A DNA stretch of 64,000 bases, taken from NCBI GenBank assembly GCA_027488845.1, contig JAIYBC010000066.1, positions 1-64,000 of the forward strand, in the 5' to 3' direction. Positions 1 to 7,370 of the stretch are shown piece after piece; within the stretch, counting starts at the first letter, position 1; every line of letters starts with the position of its first letter. A program made the position numbers and the translations under genes. Origin of the DNA: Verrucomicrobiales bacterium. Lineage in GTDB: Bacteria; Verrucomicrobiota; Verrucomicrobiia; Limisphaerales; UBA9464. The notes under the pieces are model-generated. The model saw only the letters and a list, made by a program, of their open reading frames with translations. It did not search any database and was not told the origin of the DNA.

Positions 1-338
1 ATCGTGCCGACGGTCCGCATCATGGCTGGGTCCATGTGCGACGACCTGCGACCAATGCCGTCGATCCGGAGGTGATGATCCTCGCCGCCGCCGTCCATCC
101 GGCTCCCAACGCGCCGGTGCGGACCGGTGTCATCCCGCCCCAGCCCGTCGTCAACACCACCGTGGACGGCGGTGCCGTGGTCTTCACCTGGCACGCCGAC
201 TACGCAACCTTCCGCCTGGAAACCACGGCGTCGCTGGACGATCCGGTCACCTGGTTGCCGGTGGACACCGGCGGTGCCGTCCGCCACGTCCTGACACCCG
301 GCGATGGGAACCAATTCTTCAGGCTGGTGCCGCCATGA
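1..338 (+). CDS. C-terminal end of a secreted protein (5' end outside window)
   Basis: An open frame enters from the left edge (frame starts at base 3) and stops at 336-338. Its 111 visible residues are almost identical to the last 111 residues of the protein at 473-1261. The segment ends in a beta-rich domain with a Phe-Phe-Arg-Leu finish, a pattern common at the C-termini of secreted verrucomicrobial proteins. The N-terminal part, and any signal peptide, lies upstream of the window. No enzymatic motif is visible. The stop codon overlaps a downstream ATG (ATGA), as it does in the second copy. Function unknown. Confidence 0.6.
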   Translation, partial: RADGPHHGWVHVRRPATNAVDPEVMILAAAVHPAPNAPVRTGVIPPQPVVNTTVDGGAVVFTWHADYATFRLETTASLDDPVTWLPVDTGGAVRHVLTPGDGNQFFRLVPP

Positions 339-359
339 AGCCATGCTGGCAAGACGAGT
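3..359 (+). repeat. Direct repeat, copy 1 (357 bp)
   Basis: Bases 3-359 match 926-1282 at a constant offset of 923 with only about seven substitutions and no gap seen. The repeat covers the shared C-terminal domain, the stop, and the first eight codons of the following prepilin gene. Homology ends sharply at about 359. Confidence 0.9.
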
Positions 360-436
360 TCCCAGCCCAAACCATCAGCGGTGGATCGTCGTGGATGGAA
401 CCTACAACGGCAATTCACGAGGATGTGTTCTTGTAA
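335..436 (+). pseudogene. Truncated start of a prepilin-like gene
   Basis: The ATG at 335 overlaps the preceding stop, and the first eight codons (MKPCWQDE) are identical to the start of the prepilin-like gene at 1258. The sequence diverges after base 359 and stops after 33 codons, before any prepilin hydrophobic segment. It is best read as a remnant left when the duplication broke this gene. Translation of a 33-residue peptide is possible but nothing suggests a function. Confidence 0.45.
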
Positions 437-472
437 GGCGTTTGCAATAGGACTGTAGAATTAATTTACTGA

Positions 473-1261
473 ATGAAACTTATATTTGTTTTCATTTTGT
501 TGGGATTAAGCACTTGTAGTGCTCAATTCTTTAAAACCAATGGGCCCATCGCGGAATTCAATGTTTCGGAATTTAGTGGTGAAATTGTCCGCATACAGCA
601 ACGGGCCTACCGGGACACAGCGGTTCCGTCGGACTATCGATCATACGAAGTTTCTTGGGAGATCGGATCGGATGTGAATATTGATTGGCTGGAGTCGGCT
701 GTTGAATGGCCAATCTTTTCGGGTGTGACCAATATTGGGCCTCATACTGGAATATACCCTCGGCAAAGTCAGCCCTTTCATCCACTTGGAAATCATGGCG
801 TTAGCATCGGGTGGGGATACTTGTGGGAAGTTTCTGACATTTTTCGTCAACCTAGAACCAATGTCTTCTTTAGAAATATCGACCACATCATTCCTGAAGA
901 ATATTTTCTCGGGATGCGGGTTACCCGTGCCGACGGTCCGCATCATGGCTGGGTCCATGTGCGACGACCTGCGACCAATGCCGTCGATCCGGAAGTGATG
1001 ATCCTCGCCGCCGCCGTCCATCCGGCTCCCAACGCGCCGGTGCGGACCGGTGTCATCCCGCCCCAGCCCGTCGTCAACACCACCGTGGACGGCGGTGCCG
1101 TGGTCTTCACTTGGCACGCCGACTACGCAACCTTCCGCCTGGAAACCACGGCGTCGCTGGACGATCCGGTCACCTGGTCGCCGGTGGACACCGGCGGCGC
1201 CGTCCGCCATGTCCTGACGCCCGGCGATGGGAACCAATTCTTCAGGCTGGTGCCGCCATGA
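473..1261 (+). CDS. Chimeric secreted protein with AT-rich N-terminal half
   Basis: The 262-residue product begins with a signal peptide (MKLIFVFILLGLSTCSA, likely cut before QFF). Residues 1 to about 150 are encoded by DNA far richer in A+T than anything else in the window, while the last ~111 residues come from the GC-rich repeat at 926-1282. The C-terminal domain is beta-rich and ends FFRLVPP. I recognise no catalytic motif; an exported or surface role is inferred only from the signal peptide. The stop overlaps the next start (ATGA), so the prepilin gene is probably translationally coupled. The composition break suggests that the N-terminal half was acquired or exchanged by recombination. 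Confidence 0.65.
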   Translation: MKLIFVFILLGLSTCSAQFFKTNGPIAEFNVSEFSGEIVRIQQRAYRDTAVPSDYRSYEVSWEIGSDVNIDWLESAVEWPIFSGVTNIGPHTGIYPRQSQPFHPLGNHGVSIGWGYLWEVSDIFRQPRTNVFFRNIDHIIPEEYFLGMRVTRADGPHHGWVHVRRPATNAVDPEVMILAAAVHPAPNAPVRTGVIPPQPVVNTTVDGGAVVFTWHADYATFRLETTASLDDPVTWSPVDTGGAVRHVLTPGDGNQFFRLVPP

Positions 1262-1282
1262 AGCCATGCTGGCAAGACGAGT
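926..1282 (+). repeat. Direct repeat, copy 2 (357 bp)
   Basis: Second copy of the 3-359 repeat. It forms the GC-rich 3' part of the gene at 473-1261 and runs into the intact prepilin-like gene. Upstream of base 926 the sequence turns abruptly AT-rich, so the repeat edge is also a composition boundary. Confidence 0.9.
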
Positions 1283-2175
1283 CCCACGCTCTGGCAGAAG
1301 GTGGCCGGGTCGAATCCGGCCGCCTTGCCGGCTTTACCCTGATCGAACTGCTGGTGGTGATCGCGATCATCGCGATCCTCGCCGCCCTGTTGCTGCCCGC
1401 CTTGGCGGGAGCCAAGGCGAGGGCTTCGACGGTGGTCTGCCTGGGCAACCAGAAGCAGTTGGATTTGGCGTGGCTTCTGTATGCGAACGACAACAGGGAC
1501 GTCCTGGCCAGGACGTCGACGGCGGACACGGCTGGACTGATTGCCCCGGATGCACCGCCTTCCTGGTGTGCGGGCCGGCTCGGCTACAACTTCACCGCCG
1601 ACCGTAGCGACCGGACCAACGTCCAGCATTTGCTCGCGCCCGGACATGGCCGCATCGGGCCCTATCTTCAGGCGGCGGGCGTTTTCCGATGTCCCGCAGA
1701 CCGGAGCACGATAGACCCCGACGGCGTGATGGCGGGAAGGAAGGGGCCTCTGCGAGTCCGGAGTTTTGGGATGAACCGCTGGATCGGGGCCCAGGGTGTG
1801 GGTGTCCGTTTCAAGACCTTCTACAAGTTGGCTGACATCACTCCGATCAGCCCGTCGGATCTGGTGGTGTTGATCGACACGGATGCGGAATCGGTGGATG
1901 CGCCCGGATTCGAGGGTCCGCTGATGCCGGGGAATCCGCTGGGGCATTCGTTCAGCTCGCTTCCCACGATTTTGCATCAGGGCGGCGGCACCGTGAGTTT
2001 CGCGGACGGCCATGTGGAGAATCACCGCTGGCTGGAGGAATACACGCGCAACGAAGCGCGGACCCGGCCCTGGTATGAACCCCACTCGGATTTTGGTCAG
2101 ACACCCAACCGGGATTTGGAATGGTTCTGGATCCACCAGACGGTGGACTACGGTCCGAACGTGCTCGTGCCATAG
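1258..2175 (+). CDS. Prepilin-type protein with H-X9-DG motif
   Basis: The 305-residue protein has a type IV prepilin-like N-terminus: a cleavage site in GFTLIELLVVIAI (around residues 28-40) followed by a hydrophobic helix. Near the C-terminus sits an exact H-X9-DG motif (HQGGGTVSFADG), which defines a prepilin processing-associated domain family greatly expanded in PVC bacteria. It is probably a type II secretion-like pseudopilin or surface protein inserted through its N-terminal helix. The start at 1258 overlaps the upstream stop and gives the expected short leader. No pilus assembly genes are nearby, which is usual for this family. Confidence 0.85.
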   Translation: MKPCWQDESHALAEGGRVESGRLAGFTLIELLVVIAIIAILAALLLPALAGAKARASTVVCLGNQKQLDLAWLLYANDNRDVLARTSTADTAGLIAPDAPPSWCAGRLGYNFTADRSDRTNVQHLLAPGHGRIGPYLQAAGVFRCPADRSTIDPDGVMAGRKGPLRVRSFGMNRWIGAQGVGVRFKTFYKLADITPISPSDLVVLIDTDAESVDAPGFEGPLMPGNPLGHSFSSLPTILHQGGGTVSFADGHVENHRWLEEYTRNEARTRPWYEPHSDFGQTPNRDLEWFWIHQTVDYGPNVLVP

Positions 2176-2204
2176 AAGTCGGAGGGCCTGCGGGTCAGAG
2201 CATG

Positions 2205-2232
2205 AAAAAGCCCCGCCGTTTCGGGCGGGGCT
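2205..2232 (-). terminator. Rho-independent terminator after pal
   Basis: A 9-bp stem (AGCCCCGCC / GGCGGGGCT, 2209-2217 with 2224-2232) encloses a 6-base loop. On the minus strand it is followed by a run of five T. It lies 20 bp past the pal stop and closes the Tol-Pal operon. Confidence 0.85.
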
Positions 2233-2252
2233 GGTAGAGGGGACGGTCCGAA

Positions 2253-2939
2253 TCAGCGGACGCTCGTCGGCGGAACGAGCAGGATGAACTCGCCGCGGCG
2301 GTTCTTGCCCCAGGCGACTTCGTCGTGGCCGAGTTCGGCGGGCTTGTCCTCGCCGAAGCTGCGGGTGATGACGCGGTCGGCGGGGATGCCGAGGTTCAGC
2401 AGCATCTCGCGGACGGAGAGGGCTCGGCGTTCGCCGAGCGCACGGTTGTACTCCTCGGTGCCGCGCTCGTCGGTATGGCCTTCGACGGCGACGCGGTTGT
2501 CGCCATGGCCCTTGAGGTACTCGGCGACGGCGGCGACGTTGGCCTTCTGGTCGGACTTGATGGCCGACTTGTCGAACTCGAAGTACACCGTGTTGCCCTT
2601 GAAGGTCTCACGGTCGGCAACCAAGCCGTCGATGATCTCGCGGTCGACCTGGCCGACCAGATCACCTTTGCCCTTGCCGCCCGAGAGGTCGACCGGAGCG
2701 GGGTTGGCGTTTTCGTCGATCAGCGTGCGACCGGAGCCGGGCTGTCCGTTGGCTCCATTGCCGGTGTAGACCGGGTTGGTGATCGGGGTGATCGGCTGGG
2801 AAGTGCCGATGTTTCCGGGGACGGCGGTGCCGGAGTAGCCCGGAAGCGGGGTGATGTTCTTGGTACCCTTCTTGCAACCGGCGGCGAGAGCCACGACGGC
2901 CAGGAGAGCCACGGTTCCGAGCTTCGAAAACGACTTCAT
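2253..2939 (-). CDS. pal: Peptidoglycan-associated lipoprotein Pal
   Basis: The 228-residue lipoprotein starts MKSFSKLG and has a lipobox ending LAAGC, so it should be lipidated and anchored in the outer membrane. A proline/glycine-rich linker follows, then an OmpA-type peptidoglycan-binding domain with the hallmarks VYFEFDKSAI, EGHTDERG and YNRALGERRA. Pal ties the outer membrane to peptidoglycan and partners TolB. It is the last gene of the operon, 25 bp after tolB, and is followed by a terminator. The ATG at 2939 was chosen because it places a normal lipoprotein signal at the N-terminus; longer in-frame starts would bury it. Confidence 0.95.
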   Translation of the reverse strand: MKSFSKLGTVALLAVVALAAGCKKGTKNITPLPGYSGTAVPGNIGTSQPITPITNPVYTGNGANGQPGSGRTLIDENANPAPVDLSGGKGKGDLVGQVDREIIDGLVADRETFKGNTVYFEFDKSAIKSDQKANVAAVAEYLKGHGDNRVAVEGHTDERGTEEYNRALGERRALSVREMLLNLGIPADRVITRSFGEDKPAELGHDEVAWGKNRRGEFILLVPPTSVR

Positions 2940-2964
2940 TTGCTTCAAATATGGGGGTTTCGGA

Positions 2965-4140
2965 TCAGCGGCTCCAATTGGGCTGTGAACTGCTGCCTTC
3001 GACCCGTGCGGCATCCTTGACGTGGCCGGTGGGCCAGTCAAGCAGTGTCAGCCTTTGTTGCCCGTACTTTCCGTTGCGACGGGCGAAAATCAGCGTCCTG
3101 GAGTTCGGAGCCCAGCTCGGATCCTCGCCTTCGGTCAGGACCTTCGCGTCGCCGCCCGCCGACGAGACGATGCAGATGTCGAAGTAGTCGCCCCGCTGAC
3201 GGGTGAAGGCGATCCACTTGCCGTCCGGCGACCAGTCGGGCTCGGTGGTGTTGCGGACGGAGCCGGTGACGAGCCGCTTCAGCGAACCGCCGGAAGCGGG
3301 AACGGTGTAGAGCGCGGGGTAGCCGCTTTCGCGGGAGACCACGCAGATCGTCTTGCCGTCGGGCGACCAGCAGGGCGAGGACTCGTCCGCGGCGGTGGTG
3401 GTCAGGCGCCTGGGATTGGCGCCCGAGGCGTCCGAGACCCAGAGGTCGGGGCTGCCCGACTTGCTGAGGATCATGGCGAGCTGGGAACCGTCCGGGGAGG
3501 GGGAGGGACTGATGTTGGAACCGGAGAACCGGACCACCGCGCTCCGCGAGCCATTGGAGAGGTCCTGGGCGTAGATGTCGGCGTTTCCAGCCCGGTAGCT
3601 CATGTAGTAGATGGAGCGGGACTTCGGGCGCCAGACCGGCGAGGCGACGATGTTGTTGTCCGAGGTGAGCTGGACGGCGTTGGCGCCGTCGAAGTCCGCG
3701 GCGTAGACCTCGCTGGTGCGGCCGGTCTGGAGCTTGAAGACCACCTTGCCGCGGCCGAGACCCTTGCCGCCGGTGATGGCCTGGACCACGTCGTCGGCGA
3801 GGGCATGGGCCTGCGTCCGGGCGTTTCCGCCGGGATAGGCGCGGTTGAAGAGGGTGGCCTTCTTCGCGGTTTCGGTAAGGGATCCCTCCACCTGGGTGCC
3901 GGGATTCCCCTTCAGTTCGTAGTCGGCCTGCGTCGGGGAGACGATGGAGAAGCCGCAGACATGGAGGTCGAACTCGAGGACCTTCTGGGTCTCGGCGGAA
4001 AAGCCGGAGATGGCGATCGGGATGGCCTTGGTGGCGTCGCCGGAGACGCTGACGTCCGGGACGCCGCGGCCGGCCTGGGGAGCCGCATGAAGGATGGCGG
4101 TGAGGCCCAAGAGGGCCAGGGCGATGGGGAGTCGGAGCAT
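2965..4140 (-). CDS. tolB: Tol-Pal periplasmic propeller protein TolB
   Basis: The 391-residue protein has a signal peptide (MLRLPIALALLGLTAILHAA), an N-terminal alpha/beta domain (about residues 25-140) and a beta-propeller with repeated blades such as SPSPDGSQLAM, SPCWSPDGKTI and EPDWSPDGKWIAF. The length is slightly under that of typical TolB (about 430). TolB is periplasmic and exchanges between Pal and TolA. It lies 38 bp after the tolA-like gene and 25 bp before pal, the standard order. Confidence 0.93.
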   Translation of the reverse strand: MLRLPIALALLGLTAILHAAPQAGRGVPDVSVSGDATKAIPIAISGFSAETQKVLEFDLHVCGFSIVSPTQADYELKGNPGTQVEGSLTETAKKATLFNRAYPGGNARTQAHALADDVVQAITGGKGLGRGKVVFKLQTGRTSEVYAADFDGANAVQLTSDNNIVASPVWRPKSRSIYYMSYRAGNADIYAQDLSNGSRSAVVRFSGSNISPSPSPDGSQLAMILSKSGSPDLWVSDASGANPRRLTTTAADESSPCWSPDGKTICVVSRESGYPALYTVPASGGSLKRLVTGSVRNTTEPDWSPDGKWIAFTRQRGDYFDICIVSSAGGDAKVLTEGEDPSWAPNSRTLIFARRNGKYGQQRLTLLDWPTGHVKDAARVEGSSSQPNWSR

Positions 4141-4178
4141 TTTCGGGGACGGTCGGGGATGGGGAGCGGGACGGCGAC

Positions 4179-5162
4179 CTACAACGAGGCCGCCGCGGAA
4201 AGATCGAATCGGATGGTGATGACCCGTTCCGGGTCGTCGGAGCCCTCGGGCAGCGGTTCCAGTTGGCGATGCCGGTCCAGGACCTCGCGAACGGAGTCGT
4301 CGAGGGCGCGGATGCCGGAGGGGGAGACGATGCGGAAGGAGGTCACCCGGCCGTCGCGGCGGATGACGATCTCGGCTCCGACCTCGCCGTGGTCGACGTT
4401 GAGGGTGGCGGGTTTCTTCCAGCGCAGCTTGTAGAAGGCCTGGAGGTAGCTGGTGTACGGGGCGTAGGCCTGGCCGCCGTTGCCGGGGACGCCGATCTTC
4501 ATGCTCCCCTGCAACGTGGACTTGAGGCTTCCGGCGGCGCCGCGGATTGCCTCGGCCCGCTCGGCCATGGCGCGACCATACTGTTCCTTGGCGGCCGCAA
4601 TGCGGTCGGCCCGTTCCTTCGCCGCCTTGGCCTCGGCCTGTGCTGCGGCCTTCTGGGCGGCCTTGGTGGCGGCCTCCTCCGCTTCGGCGTCGGCCTTCGA
4701 GAGCTTCACCGCCTTCTGGGCCACGGTGATCGACTTCTTGGGCTTCACCTCGCGCAGGGTGGGATCGACGTCCTGGGCCTTCTTCGGAAGCGCCGTGGCC
4801 TCGGGTTGCACCTTCTGCGTGGAGACCTTCGGCGGCGACTTCGGAGCAGGGGTTGGAGGAGCGGGGGGCACCTCCTGTCGGGGTTGCTGGATGGGTTTCC
4901 TCTCGGGCGGCGGAGTGAACTGCTGGGGCGGAGTCGGGTTCTGGGCCGGATTCGCCGGAGGAGGGGGGCGTACGTCTGGGGAACCGCCGCCGATGGTGGT
5001 GCCGTCGGTCAGCCTGATGTCGGAAGACAGGATGGTGAGTTCCGGTGAGACGAGGTCGTGGGAGTTCCTGGGGACGATGGCCGGGGCGAACAGGAGCAGG
5101 GCGAAGGCCGCGACATGGATCCCGGTCGATGCCGCGAGGCAGGTCTGGGAGTTGGCGGTCAT
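4179..5162 (-). CDS. TolA/TonB-like energy-transducing protein
   Basis: The 327-residue protein has one N-terminal membrane segment (HVAAFALLLFAPAIV), a proline-rich linker (about residues 80-130), a long Ala/Lys/Glu-rich helical stretch (about 160-210) and a C-terminal TonB-type domain with a YKLRWKKP motif. This is the layout of TolA, which spans the periplasm and carries TolQR energy to Pal. The C-terminal domain looks more TonB-like than enterobacterial TolA, as is usual outside Proteobacteria. The ATG at 5162 gives an 11-bp gap to tolR; an upstream in-frame start at 5234 would overlap tolR and lacks support. Confidence 0.85.
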   Translation of the reverse strand: MTANSQTCLAASTGIHVAAFALLLFAPAIVPRNSHDLVSPELTILSSDIRLTDGTTIGGGSPDVRPPPPANPAQNPTPPQQFTPPPERKPIQQPRQEVPPAPPTPAPKSPPKVSTQKVQPEATALPKKAQDVDPTLREVKPKKSITVAQKAVKLSKADAEAEEAATKAAQKAAAQAEAKAAKERADRIAAAKEQYGRAMAERAEAIRGAAGSLKSTLQGSMKIGVPGNGGQAYAPYTSYLQAFYKLRWKKPATLNVDHGEVGAEIVIRRDGRVTSFRIVSPSGIRALDDSVREVLDRHRQLEPLPEGSDDPERVITIRFDLSAAASL

Positions 5163-5173
5163 CAGGGTGGGGC

Positions 5174-5596
5174 TCAGCGGCGTTTCGGGAGCTGTGTGGC
5201 GATCCGGAAGCGGGTCAGGCCGTTCCGCGAGCACACGTCGAGGAGGGTCACGAGAGTCTGCGCCTGGGCGGCACCCTCCACCTTCAGCACGAGGACGAGG
5301 TTCGGGTTGGCGCGATAGGCGTTGACGAGTTCGGACTCGAGCTGCCGTTCGTCCAGCGGCCGACCATCCCTGAAGACGAAGCGGCCGTTGGCGAGGCCTT
5401 GGACGGTGGACTCGTTGTCCCGATCCGGACGGGTCCGGGCGTCCCCTCCCACCGGCAGCTTCATGTTCAGTCCGGGCTCAAGCGCCGGGGTGGTGATCAC
5501 GAAGATGATGAGGAGGACGAACGCGAGATCGAGCAACGGGGTGACGTTGATGTCGTTCAGCGTCACCAAGGAGTTTCGTTGTGAGAAGCGCCGCAT
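5174..5596 (-). CDS. tolR: TolR/ExbD-type proton-channel subunit
   Basis: The 140-residue protein has a short cytoplasmic N-terminus, a single membrane helix with the family signature INVTPLLDLAFVLLIIF (the Asp of PLLD is the likely proton-bearing residue) and a periplasmic domain. With TolQ it forms the proton-driven motor that energises the TolA-like protein. It lies 12 bp after the zinc-ribbon gene and 11 bp before the tolA-like start. The operon makes TolR more likely than ExbD. Confidence 0.92.
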   Translation of the reverse strand: MRRFSQRNSLVTLNDINVTPLLDLAFVLLIIFVITTPALEPGLNMKLPVGGDARTRPDRDNESTVQGLANGRFVFRDGRPLDERQLESELVNAYRANPNLVLVLKVEGAAQAQTLVTLLDVCSRNGLTRFRIATQLPKRR

Positions 5597-5608
5597 GGCT
5601 TCAGGGCC

Positions 5609-6448
5609 TCATTTGAGGATCCGGAGTCCCGACATCTTGAGCAGGATCGTCGCAGCGATCAGGAAGGCGACGAGGGCGACGCCGGCGACCGCCAGGTTGA
5701 GGGGCTTCGAGGTCGAACCGCCGCCGCCGCCTTCGCGACTGGAGCGGTGGAGGCGATGTTCGCAATGGGCACAGCGCTGGAGCATCCGCGGGTTGGTGTG
5801 CTTGCACTTCCTGCAGACGATGTAGAGGTGGCCCTGGCAGGATTCGCAGCGCTCGATGCCGATCGGGTTGATGTGGCTGCACTTGGCGCAGGCGAGGCCC
5901 TTGCCGTTGGTGACCTTGGCGATCACCTCCGGATCCACCTTGTGAAACTGCGGTCCGGCCTGTTTGCCGAGGATCTTGTCCTTCAGCGAGCGTGCGAGGG
6001 GGCTGCGGCAGGAACGGCACTTCTCGTGGGCGCGGTAGTTGCGGTGCGAGCAACTCGGACACTGGACGAAGAGCTCGGCCTCGCAATGCTCGCAGCGTTC
6101 CAATCCGTCCGGATTCAGGTGCTCGCACTGCATGCACAGGATGCCACGTCCAGGCCCGCTGACCTTGGCTGGGCGCCGGAGCTTCTCCCCTTTGGGCCCC
6201 TCCGACTGGGAGGCCGACAATCCGGATCGGTGGAGCGGCGTCCGGCATTCCGTGCACTGGGTCAGGATCCGGGCGTTCACCATGCCGCACGATGGACAAT
6301 CCATGTGCAGCGGCGTGTCGCAGTACTCGCAGTTGTCCAGTTCCGAGGGATTCAGGTGCTCGCAACGGGCGCAGAGCACGCCGCGACCCTTGCGACGTGG
6401 AACCGGGGACGACCCGGACGACGAGGGATTGGAGGAATCGTCACTCAT
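5609..6448 (-). CDS. Six-zinc-ribbon membrane protein inside the Tol operon
   Basis: The 279-residue protein carries six CxxC-x10-CxxC zinc ribbons, arranged as three pairs: Cys 26/29/40/43, 51/54/65/68, 105/108/119/122, 130/133/144/147, 187/190/201/204 and 212/215/226/229. All 24 cysteines belong to ribbons. A Gly/Ser linker precedes a single C-terminal membrane helix (about 250-271) with a few basic residues after it, so the ribbons probably face the cytoplasm. Each odd ribbon shares a C-x-x-C-x-H-x-N-P pattern. Its start overlaps the end of tolQ by 8 bp and its stop is 12 bp before tolR, so it should be made with the motor. Standard Tol operons lack such a gene. Function unknown; a zinc-responsive or assembly factor for TolQR is only a guess. 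Confidence 0.8.
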   Translation of the reverse strand: MSDDSSNPSSSGSSPVPRRKGRGVLCARCEHLNPSELDNCEYCDTPLHMDCPSCGMVNARILTQCTECRTPLHRSGLSASQSEGPKGEKLRRPAKVSGPGRGILCMQCEHLNPDGLERCEHCEAELFVQCPSCSHRNYRAHEKCRSCRSPLARSLKDKILGKQAGPQFHKVDPEVIAKVTNGKGLACAKCSHINPIGIERCESCQGHLYIVCRKCKHTNPRMLQRCAHCEHRLHRSSREGGGGGSTSKPLNLAVAGVALVAFLIAATILLKMSGLRILK

Positions 6449-7163
6449 CGTCGGGCAGGAACTCGGTTTCCATCCTGGACGCCAGCGTCTGGGCGAAGTT
6501 GTCCAACTCGACGGTCAGGACGCGGAGGCTGTGGACGAGGTAGTTGTATCCGAACATCGAAGGAATCGCGACGAGCAGGCCGGCCACCGTGGTGACCAGA
6601 GCGGCGGAAACGCCCGGGGCCATGGCCGCGAGATCGGCCCTGCCGGCCTGGGCAATGCCGCCAAAGGTGTCCATCACGCCCCAAACCGTCCCGAGAAGCC
6701 CCATGAACGGCGCCCCGGACACGGCGATGGCGAGCAGGATGAGGCCGGACTCCAGGCGCAGGGCTTCCCGGGCCACGGCGCCCTCGATCTGTCGCTTCAC
6801 ATGCTCCACGCTCTTGAGCGAAAGCCGCGCCTTCCGGGTCCCGTCGTGCAGCTTCAGGCGGGCTTCCAAGTCGGTGCAGCCGTCCATGTAGACCGCGAAG
6901 AGCGGGCATCCTTCCACCGGGAGGTTGCGGTCGAAGATGGCGAGGACGGTCTTCTGCTGCCGGAATTCGGTCTCGAAGTAGCCGTTGTACCGCTTCGCGC
7001 GCCGCATCTGGAACGACTTCTGGATCATCAGGGACCACGCGATGATGCTGAAGCCGATGAGGATGACGATGATGACCTTGGCCTCGGGGGTGGCCTTGCC
7101 CCAGATGTAGGAGAGGTCGGCTCCACCTTGGGCGGCGGCGAGGATCCCGGCGTTGAAACTCAT
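6441..7163 (-). CDS. tolQ: TolQ/ExbB-type proton-channel subunit
   Basis: The 240-residue protein has an N-terminal membrane helix (VIIVILIGFSIIAWSLMI), a cytoplasmic region and two further helices with the conserved family stretch GLLGTVWGVMDTF plus ALVTTVAGLLVAIPS. It forms the inner-membrane proton channel with TolR. ATG 7163 (MSFNAGILAAAQ) starts directly before the first helix at normal family length; upstream in-frame codons are low-complexity and unsupported. This is the first gene of the operon, with a candidate promoter at 7200-7228. Confidence 0.92.
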   Translation of the reverse strand: MSFNAGILAAAQGGADLSYIWGKATPEAKVIIVILIGFSIIAWSLMIQKSFQMRRAKRYNGYFETEFRQQKTVLAIFDRNLPVEGCPLFAVYMDGCTDLEARLKLHDGTRKARLSLKSVEHVKRQIEGAVAREALRLESGLILLAIAVSGAPFMGLLGTVWGVMDTFGGIAQAGRADLAAMAPGVSAALVTTVAGLLVAIPSMFGYNYLVHSLRVLTVELDNFAQTLASRMETEFLPDDE

Positions 7164-7199
7164 TGGATAGTGCGGAACTGGTCCGGAGGACGGGTGAGG

Positions 7200-7228
7200 C
7201 TTTAAGGCGTGTTCCCCCCGGCGGTCAA
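7200..7228 (-). promoter_or_regulatory. Candidate promoter of the Tol-Pal operon
   Basis: Reading the minus strand, TTGACC (7223-7228) is followed after 17 bases by TTAAAG. The -35 is 5/6 to the sigma-70 consensus and the -10 is weak (3/6). A start about 30 bases before the tolQ ATG would follow. This rests on pattern and position only. Confidence 0.3.
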
Positions 7229-7370
7229 AGCCAAACCCAAGTGGATCGTCCAACCCCGACGGCTTCCGGGGCGCTTTGTTCAAGGAGGACTTCGGAAATC
7301 CTCGCGGTCGGTCGGGTCCTCTTCCGGGCTTTCCCGTGGGAGCGTTCCACGCCACCGTCCTGGACGTCCG

